From Xiheimicrobium sp033763395 (GTDB taxonomy: Bacteria; Myxococcota; Myxococcia; Myxococcales; Myxococcaceae), in NCBI GenBank assembly GCA_033763395.1, contig JANRKQ010000086.1:38507-102506 (forward strand): a stretch of 64,000 nt of DNA. The letters run 5' to 3'. The notes under the pieces are model-generated. The model saw nothing but the letters and a program-made list of their open reading frames with translations, was not told the DNA's origin and did not search any database. This document shows positions 57,361 to 64,000 of this stretch, piece after piece. How positions within the stretch are numbered: position 1 is the stretch's first letter; every line of letters begins with the position of its first letter. Position numbers and translations under genes: made by a program.

Positions 57361-57379
57361 GATGAACTGCGAGGCAGCG

Positions 57380-58240
57380 ATGGGTGCGACGGGGCCGAAA
57401 CGGGTGCTGCGGGAGCCGGGAGAGGCCACGCACCGGGTGCGCTTCGGCGGCGTCGAGGTGGGCGGCGACTTCGTCGTCATCGCGGGCCCCTGTGCGCTCG
57501 AGACGCAGGAGCAGGTGGACAAGGCGGCGCAGGCGGTGAAGTCGGCCGGCGGGCACGCGCTGCGCGGCGGCGCGTTCAAGCCCCGCACGAGCCCGTACAC
57601 GTTCCAGGGCCTGGGCGAGCCGGGGCTGCCGATGCTGGCCGAGGCGGGCCGGAAGCTGCGGCTGCCGGTGGTGTCGGAGATCATGGACGCCGCGCAGCTG
57701 CCCTCGGTGCTCGAGTACGTCGACGTGCTGCAGGTGGGCGCGCGCAACATGCAGAACTTCTCGCTGCTCCGGGCACTGTCGAAGATCGATAGGCCCGTGT
57801 TGCTCAAGCGTGGCTTCGGCTCGACCATCGACGAGTGGATCCTCGCGGCCGAGTACCTGCTCGACGGTGGGAACGATCAGGTGATGCTGTGTGAGCGCGG
57901 CATTCGCACCTTCGACACCACGCTGCGGAACACCCTCGATCTCGCCGGCATGGCGTACGTGAAGCAGCGCGTGAAGCTCCCGGTGCTGGTCGACCCCTCG
58001 CACTCGACCGGCGTCGCAGCGCTGGTGACGCCCATGGCGCTCGCTGCGGCCGCGGCGGGGGCCGATGGCCTGCTGGTCGAGGTGCACCCGACGCCCGAGA
58101 CGGCGCTGTGCGACGGCCCGCAGGCGCTGCGCCCGTCTGAGTTCGACGCGCTGATGAAGGGCGTGTCGGCGGTGCTCCACGCGACGGGACGTCGGCTCGC
58201 AGAGCCCCGCCCGCTGGCCGCGGTGGGAGGCACCCGATGA
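57380..58240 (+). CDS. aroF: 3-Deoxy-7-phosphoheptulonate synthase (DAHP synthase, type I beta)
   Basis: The 286-residue enzyme condenses phosphoenolpyruvate and erythrose 4-phosphate, the entry to the shikimate pathway. Family blocks are VIAGPCALETQEQVD, LRGGAFKPRTSPYTFQGLG, DVLQVGARNMQNFSLL, PVLLKRGFGSTIDEWILAAE and PVLVDPSHSTG, with HPTPETALCDGPQAL near the end. No N-terminal ACT or chorismate-mutase regulatory domain is visible in the called product. ATG 57380 is preferred because GAGG lies 5 bp upstream and the promoter start point falls after the ATG at 57329. The stop overlaps ubiE by 4 bp. Confidence 0.95.
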   Translation: MGATGPKRVLREPGEATHRVRFGGVEVGGDFVVIAGPCALETQEQVDKAAQAVKSAGGHALRGGAFKPRTSPYTFQGLGEPGLPMLAEAGRKLRLPVVSEIMDAAQLPSVLEYVDVLQVGARNMQNFSLLRALSKIDRPVLLKRGFGSTIDEWILAAEYLLDGGNDQVMLCERGIRTFDTTLRNTLDLAGMAYVKQRVKLPVLVDPSHSTGVAALVTPMALAAAAAGADGLLVEVHPTPETALCDGPQALRPSEFDALMKGVSAVLHATGRRLAEPRPLAAVGGTR

Positions 58241-58926
58241 GCGAGCAGGTCCACCAGATGTTCACGCAGATCGCCCCGCGGTACGACGTCACCAACGACG
58301 TGCTGTCGATGGGCACGCACCGGCTGTGGCGGAAGACGGCGGTGCGCCTGTCTCGCGTGAAGGCCGGCGACGCGGTGCTCGACTGCGCGACGGGCACGGG
58401 CGATCTCGCCATCGACTTCAAGCGCGCCGTCGGCCCCAGCGGCACGGTGAAGGGCACCGACTTCAACGCCGCCATGCTCTCGAGCGCGCCCGCCAAGGCG
58501 AAGGCGCTCGGCCTCGACATCTCGTTCGAAGTGGCCGACGCGATGAAGCTCCCCTACCCGGCCCAGCAGTTCGACGTGTCGTCGATCAGCTTCGGCATTC
58601 GCAACGTCGACGACCCGAAGGTGTGCCTGGGCGAGCTGGCGCGGGTGGTGAAGCCCGGCGGCCGCGTGGTGGTGCTCGAGTTCGGCCAGCCCGAGGGCGT
58701 CTTCGGCGCGGTGTTCCGGCTCTACGCGAAGCTCGTGATGCCGCTCATCGGCCAGGTGCTGACGGGCAACCGCGCGGCCTACGAGTACCTGCCCCGCACG
58801 GCCGCCGCGTTCCCGGCCGGCGAGCGCTTCGTGGACTTGATGCGCAGCACCGGCGCCTTCTCGGAGCAGTCGGCGCACCCGCTCATGGCGGGCCTCGCGT
58901 ACGTCTACGTCGGGGTCGTTCGCTGA
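58237..58926 (+). CDS. ubiE: Demethylmenaquinone methyltransferase
   Basis: The 229-residue SAM-dependent enzyme has FTQIAPRYDVTNDVLSMGTH, VLDCATGTGDLAIDFK, ISFGIRNVDDPKVCLGELAR, VKPGGRVVVLEFGQP and EYLPRTAAAFPAGERFVDLM, all hallmarks of the UbiE/MenG family. With menaquinone as the local quinone it performs the last step, methylation of demethylmenaquinone (also named MenG). It is co-transcribed with aroF (4-bp overlap) rather than with the men operon across the promoter. Its last 22 bp overlap the convergent VTT-domain gene. Confidence 0.95.
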   Translation: MSEQVHQMFTQIAPRYDVTNDVLSMGTHRLWRKTAVRLSRVKAGDAVLDCATGTGDLAIDFKRAVGPSGTVKGTDFNAAMLSSAPAKAKALGLDISFEVADAMKLPYPAQQFDVSSISFGIRNVDDPKVCLGELARVVKPGGRVVVLEFGQPEGVFGAVFRLYAKLVMPLIGQVLTGNRAAYEYLPRTAAAFPAGERFVDLMRSTGAFSEQSAHPLMAGLAYVYVGVVR

Positions 58927-59594
58927 GCGGCTCGCCGGCGCTTCACCAGGCCCATCACGAGCCGTGAGCCAACGGCGATGGCCATCACCCCGGCCGCCGA
59001 CAGCAGGGCGTTTCGAAAGGCCTGCTCCTTCGCGCCCTCGACGCCGTCGGCGATGGCCGCGGCGAACCACGTCGAGATGAGCACGTTGGGCACGATGCCC
59101 AGCCCGTGGCCGACGAGGAACTGCGGCCAGGTGATGGGTGAGGCGCCACAGACGAGGTTCGTCACCACGAAGGGAATCGGCGTCTGCCGCAGCGCCAGCA
59201 CCGTCAGCACCCCGCTCTCCTCGAGCTCGGAAATGGCGCCCGTCCAACCGCGGCGCACCAGCAGGGCCCGCATGCGCTCGCGGCCCACCAGCCGGCCGAT
59301 GGCGAAGTGGAGATGGCCGATCAACGTCGCCATCGCGTACGCGCGCCACGCAGCCGTGACGAAGCCCCACATCGCGCCGGCGACGATGTGGAACCCGAAG
59401 GCCGGCAGGAGCACCGAGGTGGCCGCGACGTAGAGGCCTACCCACGCCCACACCACCTTGGGCCCTTCGCCGAAGCTCCGCAGCTTCACGAGGAGCGCGC
59501 GGGGCTCGACGACGTCTCCCAGCGCGAGGCGAGCCACCACCGCGAGCGCTCCCACCACCAGAAGAAAAACCACTGGAGCACTTCGGCCTTTCAC
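58905..59594 (-). CDS. TVP38/TMEM64-family (VTT domain) membrane protein
   Basis: The 229-residue inner-membrane protein has the VTT core: LPAFGFHIVAGAMWGFVTAA, FAIGRLVGRERM, LALRQTPIPFVVTNLVCGAS and VGHGLGIVPNVLIS, with flanking helices and an Arg-rich C-terminus. DedA/VTT proteins are implicated in lipid-carrier flipping or membrane homeostasis. GTG 59594 has a strong AAGGA ribosome site. It stands alone between convergent ubiE and divergent gltA. Confidence 0.9.
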   Translation of the reverse strand: MKGRSAPVVFLLVVGALAVVARLALGDVVEPRALLVKLRSFGEGPKVVWAWVGLYVAATSVLLPAFGFHIVAGAMWGFVTAAWRAYAMATLIGHLHFAIGRLVGRERMRALLVRRGWTGAISELEESGVLTVLALRQTPIPFVVTNLVCGASPITWPQFLVGHGLGIVPNVLISTWFAAAIADGVEGAKEQAFRNALLSAAGVMAIAVGSRLVMGLVKRRRAAQRTTPT

Positions 59595-59653
59595 AGAGTG
59601 TCCTTCTACTCTTTTTCGTTGATCGAACTGGGGCGCGGTGCGACTCAGCGGGC

Positions 59654-60946
59654 ATGTCCAAAGACACGCTCTCCGTCACCGACAACCGAACCGGGAAGCA
59701 GTACGAGCTGAAGATCGAGAACGGCTGCATCCGCGCGATGGACCTGCGCCAGATGAAGACCGACGCCGAAGACTTCGGCATCATGGCGTACGATCCGGCG
59801 TTCCAGAACACGGCGAACACGAAGAGCGCCATCACCTTCATCGACGGCGACAAGGGCATTCTCGAGTACCGCGGGTACCCGATCGACCAGCTCGCCGAGA
59901 AGTCGACGCACCTCGAGACGTCGTACCTGCTGATGAACGGCGAGCTGCCAACGAAGGCGCAGCTCCACGAGTTCACCGACAAGATCACGCACCACACCTA
60001 CGTCCACGAGAACATCAAGTCGTTCATGGACGGCTTCCGCTACGACGCGCACCCGATGTCGATGCTCGCGTCGACCGTCGCGGCGCTCTCGAGTTTCTAC
60101 CCAGAGGCCAAGCAGGTGCGGAACCACGAGGTGCGCCGTCACCAGATGACGCGGCTCATCGCGAAGATGCCGACGCTGGCGGCCTTCTCGTACCGCCACA
60201 GCCAGGGCCTGCCGTACATCTACCCGAACAACGATCTGCCCTACGCCGAGAACTTCCTGACGATGGTGAAGAGCATCGGCAAGCCCAACTGGAAGGCGCA
60301 CCCCGCGCTGGTGAAGGCGCTCGACGTGCTCTTCATCCTCCACGCGGACCACGAGCAGAACTGCTCGACCACCTCGGTGCGCGTCGTCGGCTCGTCCGAG
60401 GCTGACCCGTACTCGGCCGTCGCCGCCGGCATCACGGCGCTCTATGGCCCCCTCCACGGCGGCGCCAACGAGGCCGTGCTGCGCATGCTCCGCGAGATCG
60501 GCGACAAGAAGAACGTCCCCGAGTTCATCAAGAAGGTGAAGGACAAGGACGGCGACAAGAAGCTCATGGGCTTCGGGCACCGCGTCTACAAGAACTACGA
60601 TCCCCGGGCGAAGGTCATCAAGAAGGCCTGCGACGAGGTGTTCGAGGTGACGGGCAAGAACCCGCTGCTCGACATCGCCGTAGAGCTCGAACGTATCGCC
60701 CTGCAGGACGACTACTTCGTGCAGCGCAAGCTCTACCCGAACGTCGATTTCTACTCGGGCCTCATCTACGAGGCGATGGGCTTCCCCGTCGACTTCTTCA
60801 CCTGCCTCTTCGCCATTCCCCGCACGGTGGGCTGGGTCTGCCAGTACGAAGAGATGATCAACGACAACGAGCAGAAGATCGCCCGCCCCCGCCAGGTCTT
60901 CACTGGCCAGCGCAAGCGCGACTACGTCTCGATCGACAAGCGCTGA
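59654..60946 (+). CDS. gltA: Citrate synthase
   Basis: The 430-residue type II citrate synthase has FIDGDKGILEYRGYPIDQLA, HADHEQNCSTTSVRVVGSS, the catalytic His in ALYGPLHGGANEAVLRML, a second His in GFGHRVYKNYDPRAK, and the catalytic Asp in LYPNVDFYSGLIYEAMG. Length and motifs match the hexameric bacterial type. It condenses oxaloacetate and acetyl-CoA, joining sucCD and sdhCAB of this window in the TCA cycle. The ATG at 59654 lacks an obvious strong ribosome site. A strong terminator follows. Confidence 0.98.
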   Translation: MSKDTLSVTDNRTGKQYELKIENGCIRAMDLRQMKTDAEDFGIMAYDPAFQNTANTKSAITFIDGDKGILEYRGYPIDQLAEKSTHLETSYLLMNGELPTKAQLHEFTDKITHHTYVHENIKSFMDGFRYDAHPMSMLASTVAALSSFYPEAKQVRNHEVRRHQMTRLIAKMPTLAAFSYRHSQGLPYIYPNNDLPYAENFLTMVKSIGKPNWKAHPALVKALDVLFILHADHEQNCSTTSVRVVGSSEADPYSAVAAGITALYGPLHGGANEAVLRMLREIGDKKNVPEFIKKVKDKDGDKKLMGFGHRVYKNYDPRAKVIKKACDEVFEVTGKNPLLDIAVELERIALQDDYFVQRKLYPNVDFYSGLIYEAMGFPVDFFTCLFAIPRTVGWVCQYEEMINDNEQKIARPRQVFTGQRKRDYVSIDKR

Positions 60947-60968
60947 AGCACCTCGTTGGCCGCAGCAC

Positions 60969-61013
60969 CGGCCCGGTTGCCTCACGTCGGAGGCGGCCGG
61001 GCCGTCGTGTTTT
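60969..61013. terminator. Bidirectional terminator between gltA and the acyl-CoA ligase gene
   Basis: The 15-bp stem CGGCCCGGTTGCCTC/GAGGCGGCCGGGCCG (two G-T wobbles) with a 6-nt loop is followed on the plus strand by TCGTGTTTT. It lies between convergent genes. Confidence 0.88.
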
Positions 61014-62812
61014 CAGGCCGCGTGCGTTTCGGCGCCGGCGTACAGCGCTTCGATCGCCTTCGCGTACTTCGCCTCACACACCGAGCGCCGCACCTTGAGC
61101 GTCGAGGTCAGCTCGCCGCCCTCGATGGTGAAGTCGTGCGGCAGCACCACGAAGCGCTTGATCGTCTCGAAGCGCGACACCTTCGCGTTCACCCGCTCGG
61201 CGATCTGCGCTTCGAGGAAGGCATGGAAGGCGGCGTCATCGGGCGCGGGGGTGAGCTCCGGGTGCCGGGCCCGGAACGCCTCGACCTTCTCGGCGTCGAG
61301 CGTGAGGAGCGCCACCAGGAACGGCCTCCGGTCGCCCACCACGAGGGCCTGGCCGATGGGGTCGATGGCCTTGAGCAGCCCCTCCAGCGTCGCCGGAGGC
61401 GTCTTCTTGCCGCCTGAGGTGACGATGATCTCCTTCTTGCGGCCGGTGATGCGCAGGAACCCGTCGGCGTCGAGCTCACCCACGTCGCCCGAGCGCAGCC
61501 AGCCCTCCTGAATCAGCTCGGCCGTCGCCTCTGGGTTCTTGAAGTAGCCGGCGCACACGTTGTCGCCCTTCACCAGGATCTCGCCGTCGTCCGCGATGCG
61601 CACGGCCACGCCCGCGAGCGGCCGGCCGAGCGCGCCCAGGCGGGTGTGCTCCAGGGTGCTCACCGACGTCGGGCCCGTCACCTCGCTCTGGCCGTACACC
61701 TCGCGCAGCACCACGTCGATCGACGCAAAGAACTCGAGCACGTCTTTCGCGATGGGGGCCGCGCTGGTGGCGAAGAACCGACACCGATCGAGCCCGAGCC
61801 GGGCCTGGAGCGGCCGGAACACGAGCTGCTGGGCCAGCGCGTACTGCCCGGTGAGGCGCAGGGTGGGCTGGCGGTGCTCGAGGGTGAGGGTGTGCCAGCG
61901 GCTCGCCACGTCACGCGCCCAGGCCAGCGTTCGTTGGCGGGCCTTCGGCTGCTTCGCGAACCCGGCCTCGGCCTTCGCCTTGAACTTCTCCCAGACGCGC
62001 GGCACGGCGAAGAACACCGTCGGGCGCACCTCGCGCAGGTTCTCGCCCAGCGCGTCGAAGGACTCCGCGAAGAAGAGCTGAATGCCGCGCATGAGCGGCC
62101 CGTAGAGCGAGCAGGCCTGTTCGGCGATGTGTGACAGCGGCAGGTACGACAGCATCACCTCGTCATCGCCCAGGCCCGTCGCGTCGACGAGGGCGAGCGC
62201 CGTCCAGCAGAGGTTGCGGTGCGTGAGCATCACGCCCTTGGGGTGGCCGGTGGTGCCCGAGGTGTAGATGAGGGTCGCGAGATCGTCGGGGCGCGCGGCC
62301 TCGAGGCGGTCGAAGTACGGGCCTTCGGGCAGGCCGTGCCCCCGCACGAGCTCGGTCTCGTAGCGCAAGACGCCCTCGGGCAGGGCCTGCGGCGCGTCCA
62401 TCACGATGAGGTGCTCGAGCGCCGGGAGCCGCTCCCGCACCGCCAGCACGCGCTCCAGGAAGGCCGCGTTCTCGACCACCAGAACGCGGGCCTCACAATG
62501 CGAGAGGATGTACTGGAGCTGCTCCGCGGACGAGGTGGTGTACAGCCCCACCGGGACGGCCTGACAGGCGGTGGTGGCCAGCGCGCTGACGAGCCACTCT
62601 TCGCGGTTGGCGCCGATGATGCCGACGGCCTGCTTCGGCTGGAGCCCCAGCGAGATGAACGCCAGCGCCAGGTCCTTCACTCGCGTCGCGTACTGCCGCC
62701 ACGACGTCGGCAGCCACATGCCCTGCCGCTTCGTCCACAGGGCCGGGCGGTCGGCGAGCCGCTCGGCCTGCAAGTGGAGCTGATGCACCATGGTTCGCGG
62801 CGCGGCGTGCAT
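61013..62812 (-). CDS. Long-chain fatty acid-CoA ligase
   Basis: The 599-residue adenylate-forming enzyme has the P-loop LIYTSGTTGHPKGVMLTH, LSYLPLSHIAEQA, VYGQSEVTGPTS, the hinge WLRSGDVGELDADGFLRITG and GRKKEIIVTSGGKK. These match large long-chain acyl-CoA synthetases of the FadD15/ACSL type. It activates fatty acids for beta-oxidation or lipid synthesis. ATG 62812 (MHAAPRTMVHQLHL) was chosen over the frame start at 62893, which would overlap the divergent gene; ATG 62791 is also possible. Confidence 0.94.
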   Translation of the reverse strand: MHAAPRTMVHQLHLQAERLADRPALWTKRQGMWLPTSWRQYATRVKDLALAFISLGLQPKQAVGIIGANREEWLVSALATTACQAVPVGLYTTSSAEQLQYILSHCEARVLVVENAAFLERVLAVRERLPALEHLIVMDAPQALPEGVLRYETELVRGHGLPEGPYFDRLEAARPDDLATLIYTSGTTGHPKGVMLTHRNLCWTALALVDATGLGDDEVMLSYLPLSHIAEQACSLYGPLMRGIQLFFAESFDALGENLREVRPTVFFAVPRVWEKFKAKAEAGFAKQPKARQRTLAWARDVASRWHTLTLEHRQPTLRLTGQYALAQQLVFRPLQARLGLDRCRFFATSAAPIAKDVLEFFASIDVVLREVYGQSEVTGPTSVSTLEHTRLGALGRPLAGVAVRIADDGEILVKGDNVCAGYFKNPEATAELIQEGWLRSGDVGELDADGFLRITGRKKEIIVTSGGKKTPPATLEGLLKAIDPIGQALVVGDRRPFLVALLTLDAEKVEAFRARHPELTPAPDDAAFHAFLEAQIAERVNAKVSRFETIKRFVVLPHDFTIEGGELTSTLKVRRSVCEAKYAKAIEALYAGAETHAA

Positions 62813-62834
62813 GCCGGGCACCTTCGTGGAACGT

Positions 62835-62865
62835 CGTTGACAGGTCAACGGCGCCGAAATTACGT
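62835..62865 (+). promoter_or_regulatory. Putative promoter with overlapping palindrome upstream of the acidic zinc-ribbon gene
   Basis: CGTTGAC-AG-GTCAACG is a perfect 7-bp-arm palindrome at 62835-62850 that contains the consensus -35 TTGACA (62837-62842). A weak -10 (TTACGT, 62860-62865, 17-bp spacer) follows. The site lies between the divergent acyl-CoA ligase and zinc-ribbon genes and could be an operator for either. Confidence 0.45.
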
Positions 62866-62876
62866 GCGCCTCCGTC

Positions 62877-63239
62877 ATGACCATCGAGTTCACCTGTCAG
62901 AAGTGCGAGGGCACGTTCGAGATCGACATGCAGGAGCTGATCGACGGCACGGAGCCGCTCGAGTGCCCTCACTGCGGCAACAAGGTCAGCAAGGCGCTGG
63001 GAGAGGACTTCAACGCGGCGCTCGCCGAGCTCCAGGCCCAGCTGACCGCGTTGTCCAAGAAGTTCACCCTCACCATGGAGCTCGACTCGGAGGAGCTCTC
63101 GTCGGTCGCCGAAGAAGAGGCCGAAGCCGACGAGGACGACGACGAAGAGGACGACGACTCCGATGACGAGGACGACGACGAAGATGATGACGACGACGAT
63201 GACGACGAGGAGCTGATCGAAGACGGCGACGACGACTGA
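62877..63239 (+). CDS. Zinc-ribbon protein with long acidic tail
   Basis: The 120-residue protein has an N-terminal zinc ribbon (FTCQKCEGTFEID with LECPHCGNKV, so CxxC plus CxxC). A helical middle follows (LGEDFNAALAELQAQLTALS). From about residue 80 on it is almost only Asp and Glu, roughly 40 residues with net charge near -30. Such tails occur in histone chaperones, RNA polymerase delta-like proteins and DNA mimics; the role here is unknown. It has its own promoter-like site and terminator. If transcription starts near 62872 the mRNA would be nearly leaderless, as no ribosome site is evident. Confidence 0.8.
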   Translation: MTIEFTCQKCEGTFEIDMQELIDGTEPLECPHCGNKVSKALGEDFNAALAELQAQLTALSKKFTLTMELDSEELSSVAEEEAEADEDDDEEDDDSDDEDDDEDDDDDDDDEELIEDGDDD

Positions 63240-63272
63240 TCGTCGCGGCGTCGACTGCCCCCAACAACGCCA

Positions 63273-63319
63273 GAAGCCCGGCCCCCCTCCCGATGGGCGC
63301 CGGGCTTCGTGCGTTTTTT
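63273..63319 (+). terminator. Rho-independent terminator after the acidic zinc-ribbon gene
   Basis: Perfect 10-bp arms GAAGCCCGGC and GCCGGGCTTC around a 16-nt loop, followed by GTGCGTTTTTTC. It lies between convergent genes. Confidence 0.9.
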
Positions 63320-63334
63320 CAGCTCAGCGGTGAC

Positions 63335-63688
63335 TCAGAACTTCTCGGCCAGGTCCGACACCAGCGGAATGCGCCAGCGCTCGCCGTTGAGCGACTTGAT
63401 GAGCGCCATGATGTTGACGACGAGCAGCGCCGCGAGGCCGCACAGGCCGATGAGCACCACCGTGAGGATCGCACTGATGAAGCCCGCGATGTAGAGCACC
63501 AGCGCGTTCTTCGCGTGCCACTTGACGAAGTCGTCGTCCTTCACGGTGACGAGGGGGATGATGCACAGCGGCAGCCCCAGGATGTTGCCGATGTACGAGA
63601 GGAGGAGGTGAATCTTGTTCTCCTCCTTCACGGTCTCTTTCGCGACGGACTGAATCGGTGACTGTTGCTGCTGGTCCTGCGGCGTCAT
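63335..63688 (-). CDS. DUF4870-family membrane protein
   Basis: The 117-residue protein has a Gln-rich start (MTPQDQQQQSPIQS) and three hydrophobic segments (HLLLSYIGNILGLPLCIIPL, NALVLYIAGFISAILTVVLI, AALLVVNIMALIKSLNG). These surround the conserved DDFVKWHAKNALV segment of the DUF4870/Tic20-like small membrane family. Its role is not established. ATG 63688 gives the family start. Confidence 0.88.
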   Translation of the reverse strand: MTPQDQQQQSPIQSVAKETVKEENKIHLLLSYIGNILGLPLCIIPLVTVKDDDFVKWHAKNALVLYIAGFISAILTVVLIGLCGLAALLVVNIMALIKSLNGERWRIPLVSDLAEKF

Positions 63689-63759
63689 TCACACTCCAGG
63701 GCGATGGGGGAACTCACGTCGACAGCGGAGCGGTTTCGTAGGGCGCGGCGGATCCGAGG

Positions 63760-64000
63760 TCAAGGCGACAGGGGCTCGTCGCCCATCATGACGGCCGTGC
63801 CACGCAGGCGGCGCGCGGCGGCCTTGAGCGCGAGGCGGTGCTCCTTGTTCGGGAGCAGCCCCGGCGGCAGGTGCACCTCGACGCTCGACAGCTCGCACCG
63901 GCCCAGCAGCACCAGCACCGAGATGAGCCGGGCGATGGAGTCCTCGACGTCTCGGGTCCACTCGCCCGCGAGGTGCACGTCGAGGTGCGGGAACCGGCCC
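63760..64000 (-). CDS. C-terminal part of an unidentified protein, 5' end beyond window
   Basis: The minus-strand frame is open at the right edge and ends with TGA at 63760; 79 codons are visible (WTRDVEDSIARLISVLVLLG, then SVEVHLPPGLLPNKEHRLAL). An in-frame GTG at 63978 could be a start, but the frame continues to the edge without a stop. The segment is mixed alpha/beta with no family recognised. It lies 71 bp upstream of the DUF4870 gene on the same strand. Confidence 0.5.
   Translation of the reverse strand, partial: GRFPHLDVHLAGEWTRDVEDSIARLISVLVLLGRCELSSVEVHLPPGLLPNKEHRLALKAAARRLRGTAVMMGDEPLSP

Noticed and set aside
57329..57379. Earlier aroF start codons at 57329 and 57362
   Set aside because: The promoter -10 box covers 57324-57329, so the first ATG would not be transcribed; the residues before 57380 are not family-like and GAGG precedes only the 57380 ATG.

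Overview
The window is about 70% GC and almost fully coding, with most genes packed into long same-strand operons joined by 1-14 bp overlaps. Three exported proteins end in a MYXO-CTERM-type tail (Gly/Cys, one hydrophobic helix, Arg cluster). Lipoproteins, Ser/Thr kinases and thrombospondin type 3/OmpA-type surface proteins are also present. Together these point to a Myxococcota chromosome, probably near the Myxococcales. No rRNA, tRNA, CRISPR array, insertion sequence or phage gene was seen, so this looks like core and lineage-specific chromosome rather than a mobile island.

Layout, left to right. 1-6.5 kb (minus strand) runs accA, cmk, a BNR-repeat MYXO-CTERM protein, a transmembrane Ser/Thr kinase and an M2 peptidase cut by the left edge; cmk carries an in-frame amber codon. 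6.6-8.5 kb (plus) holds a small membrane protein and an MFS transporter. 8.7-10.8 kb (minus) is sucCD. 10.9-14.4 kb has a MYXO-CTERM protein convergent with a second MFS transporter. 14.5-19.1 kb (plus) is sdhCAB followed by a PfkB-family kinase. 19.2-26.2 kb (plus) is a single 2,329-codon gene joining a repeat-rich MYXO-CTERM surface lipoprotein to an OmpA-type outer-membrane barrel. 26.3-29.5 kb (minus) is an Mla/Mce lipid-transport operon. 29.6-30.5 kb (plus) has a zinc-ribbon gene and a cupin gene broken by about 52 extra bases.

30.5-39.4 kb (minus) is an eight-gene coupled operon: pseudokinase, response regulator, two alpha/beta-hydrolase-fold proteins, an active/inactive M16 peptidase pair, a pseudouridine synthase and a DUF808 protein. 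39.5-41.5 kb has a zinc-ribbon gene divergent from a HAD 5'-nucleotidase. 41.5-48.3 kb (minus) runs ftsB-like, two diguanylate cyclases, a PhnD-like lipoprotein, an RsmJ-like methyltransferase, a membrane protein and a small lipoprotein. 48.4-50.1 kb has two paralogous lipoproteins. 50.1-57.3 kb (minus) is the menaquinone operon menF-D-H-A-C-E, divergent from aroF and ubiE/menG (57.4-58.9 kb). The end of the window holds a VTT-domain membrane protein, gltA, an acyl-CoA synthetase, an acidic-tailed zinc-ribbon protein, a DUF4870 protein and a gene cut by the right edge.

Functionally the window is rich in central aerobic metabolism (sucCD, sdhCAB, gltA, accA, a FadD-like enzyme) and in the quinone branch from chorismate. 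The menaquinone made by the men genes and methylated by UbiE/MenG is the likely acceptor for the SdhCAB complex. AroF supplies chorismate precursors and sits back to back with the chorismate-consuming menF operon across a short AT-rich promoter region with a perfect inverted repeat. The main anomalies are the amber codon in cmk, the surface-protein/barrel fusion, the displaced frame in the cupin gene, and the operon built around catalytically degenerate proteins.
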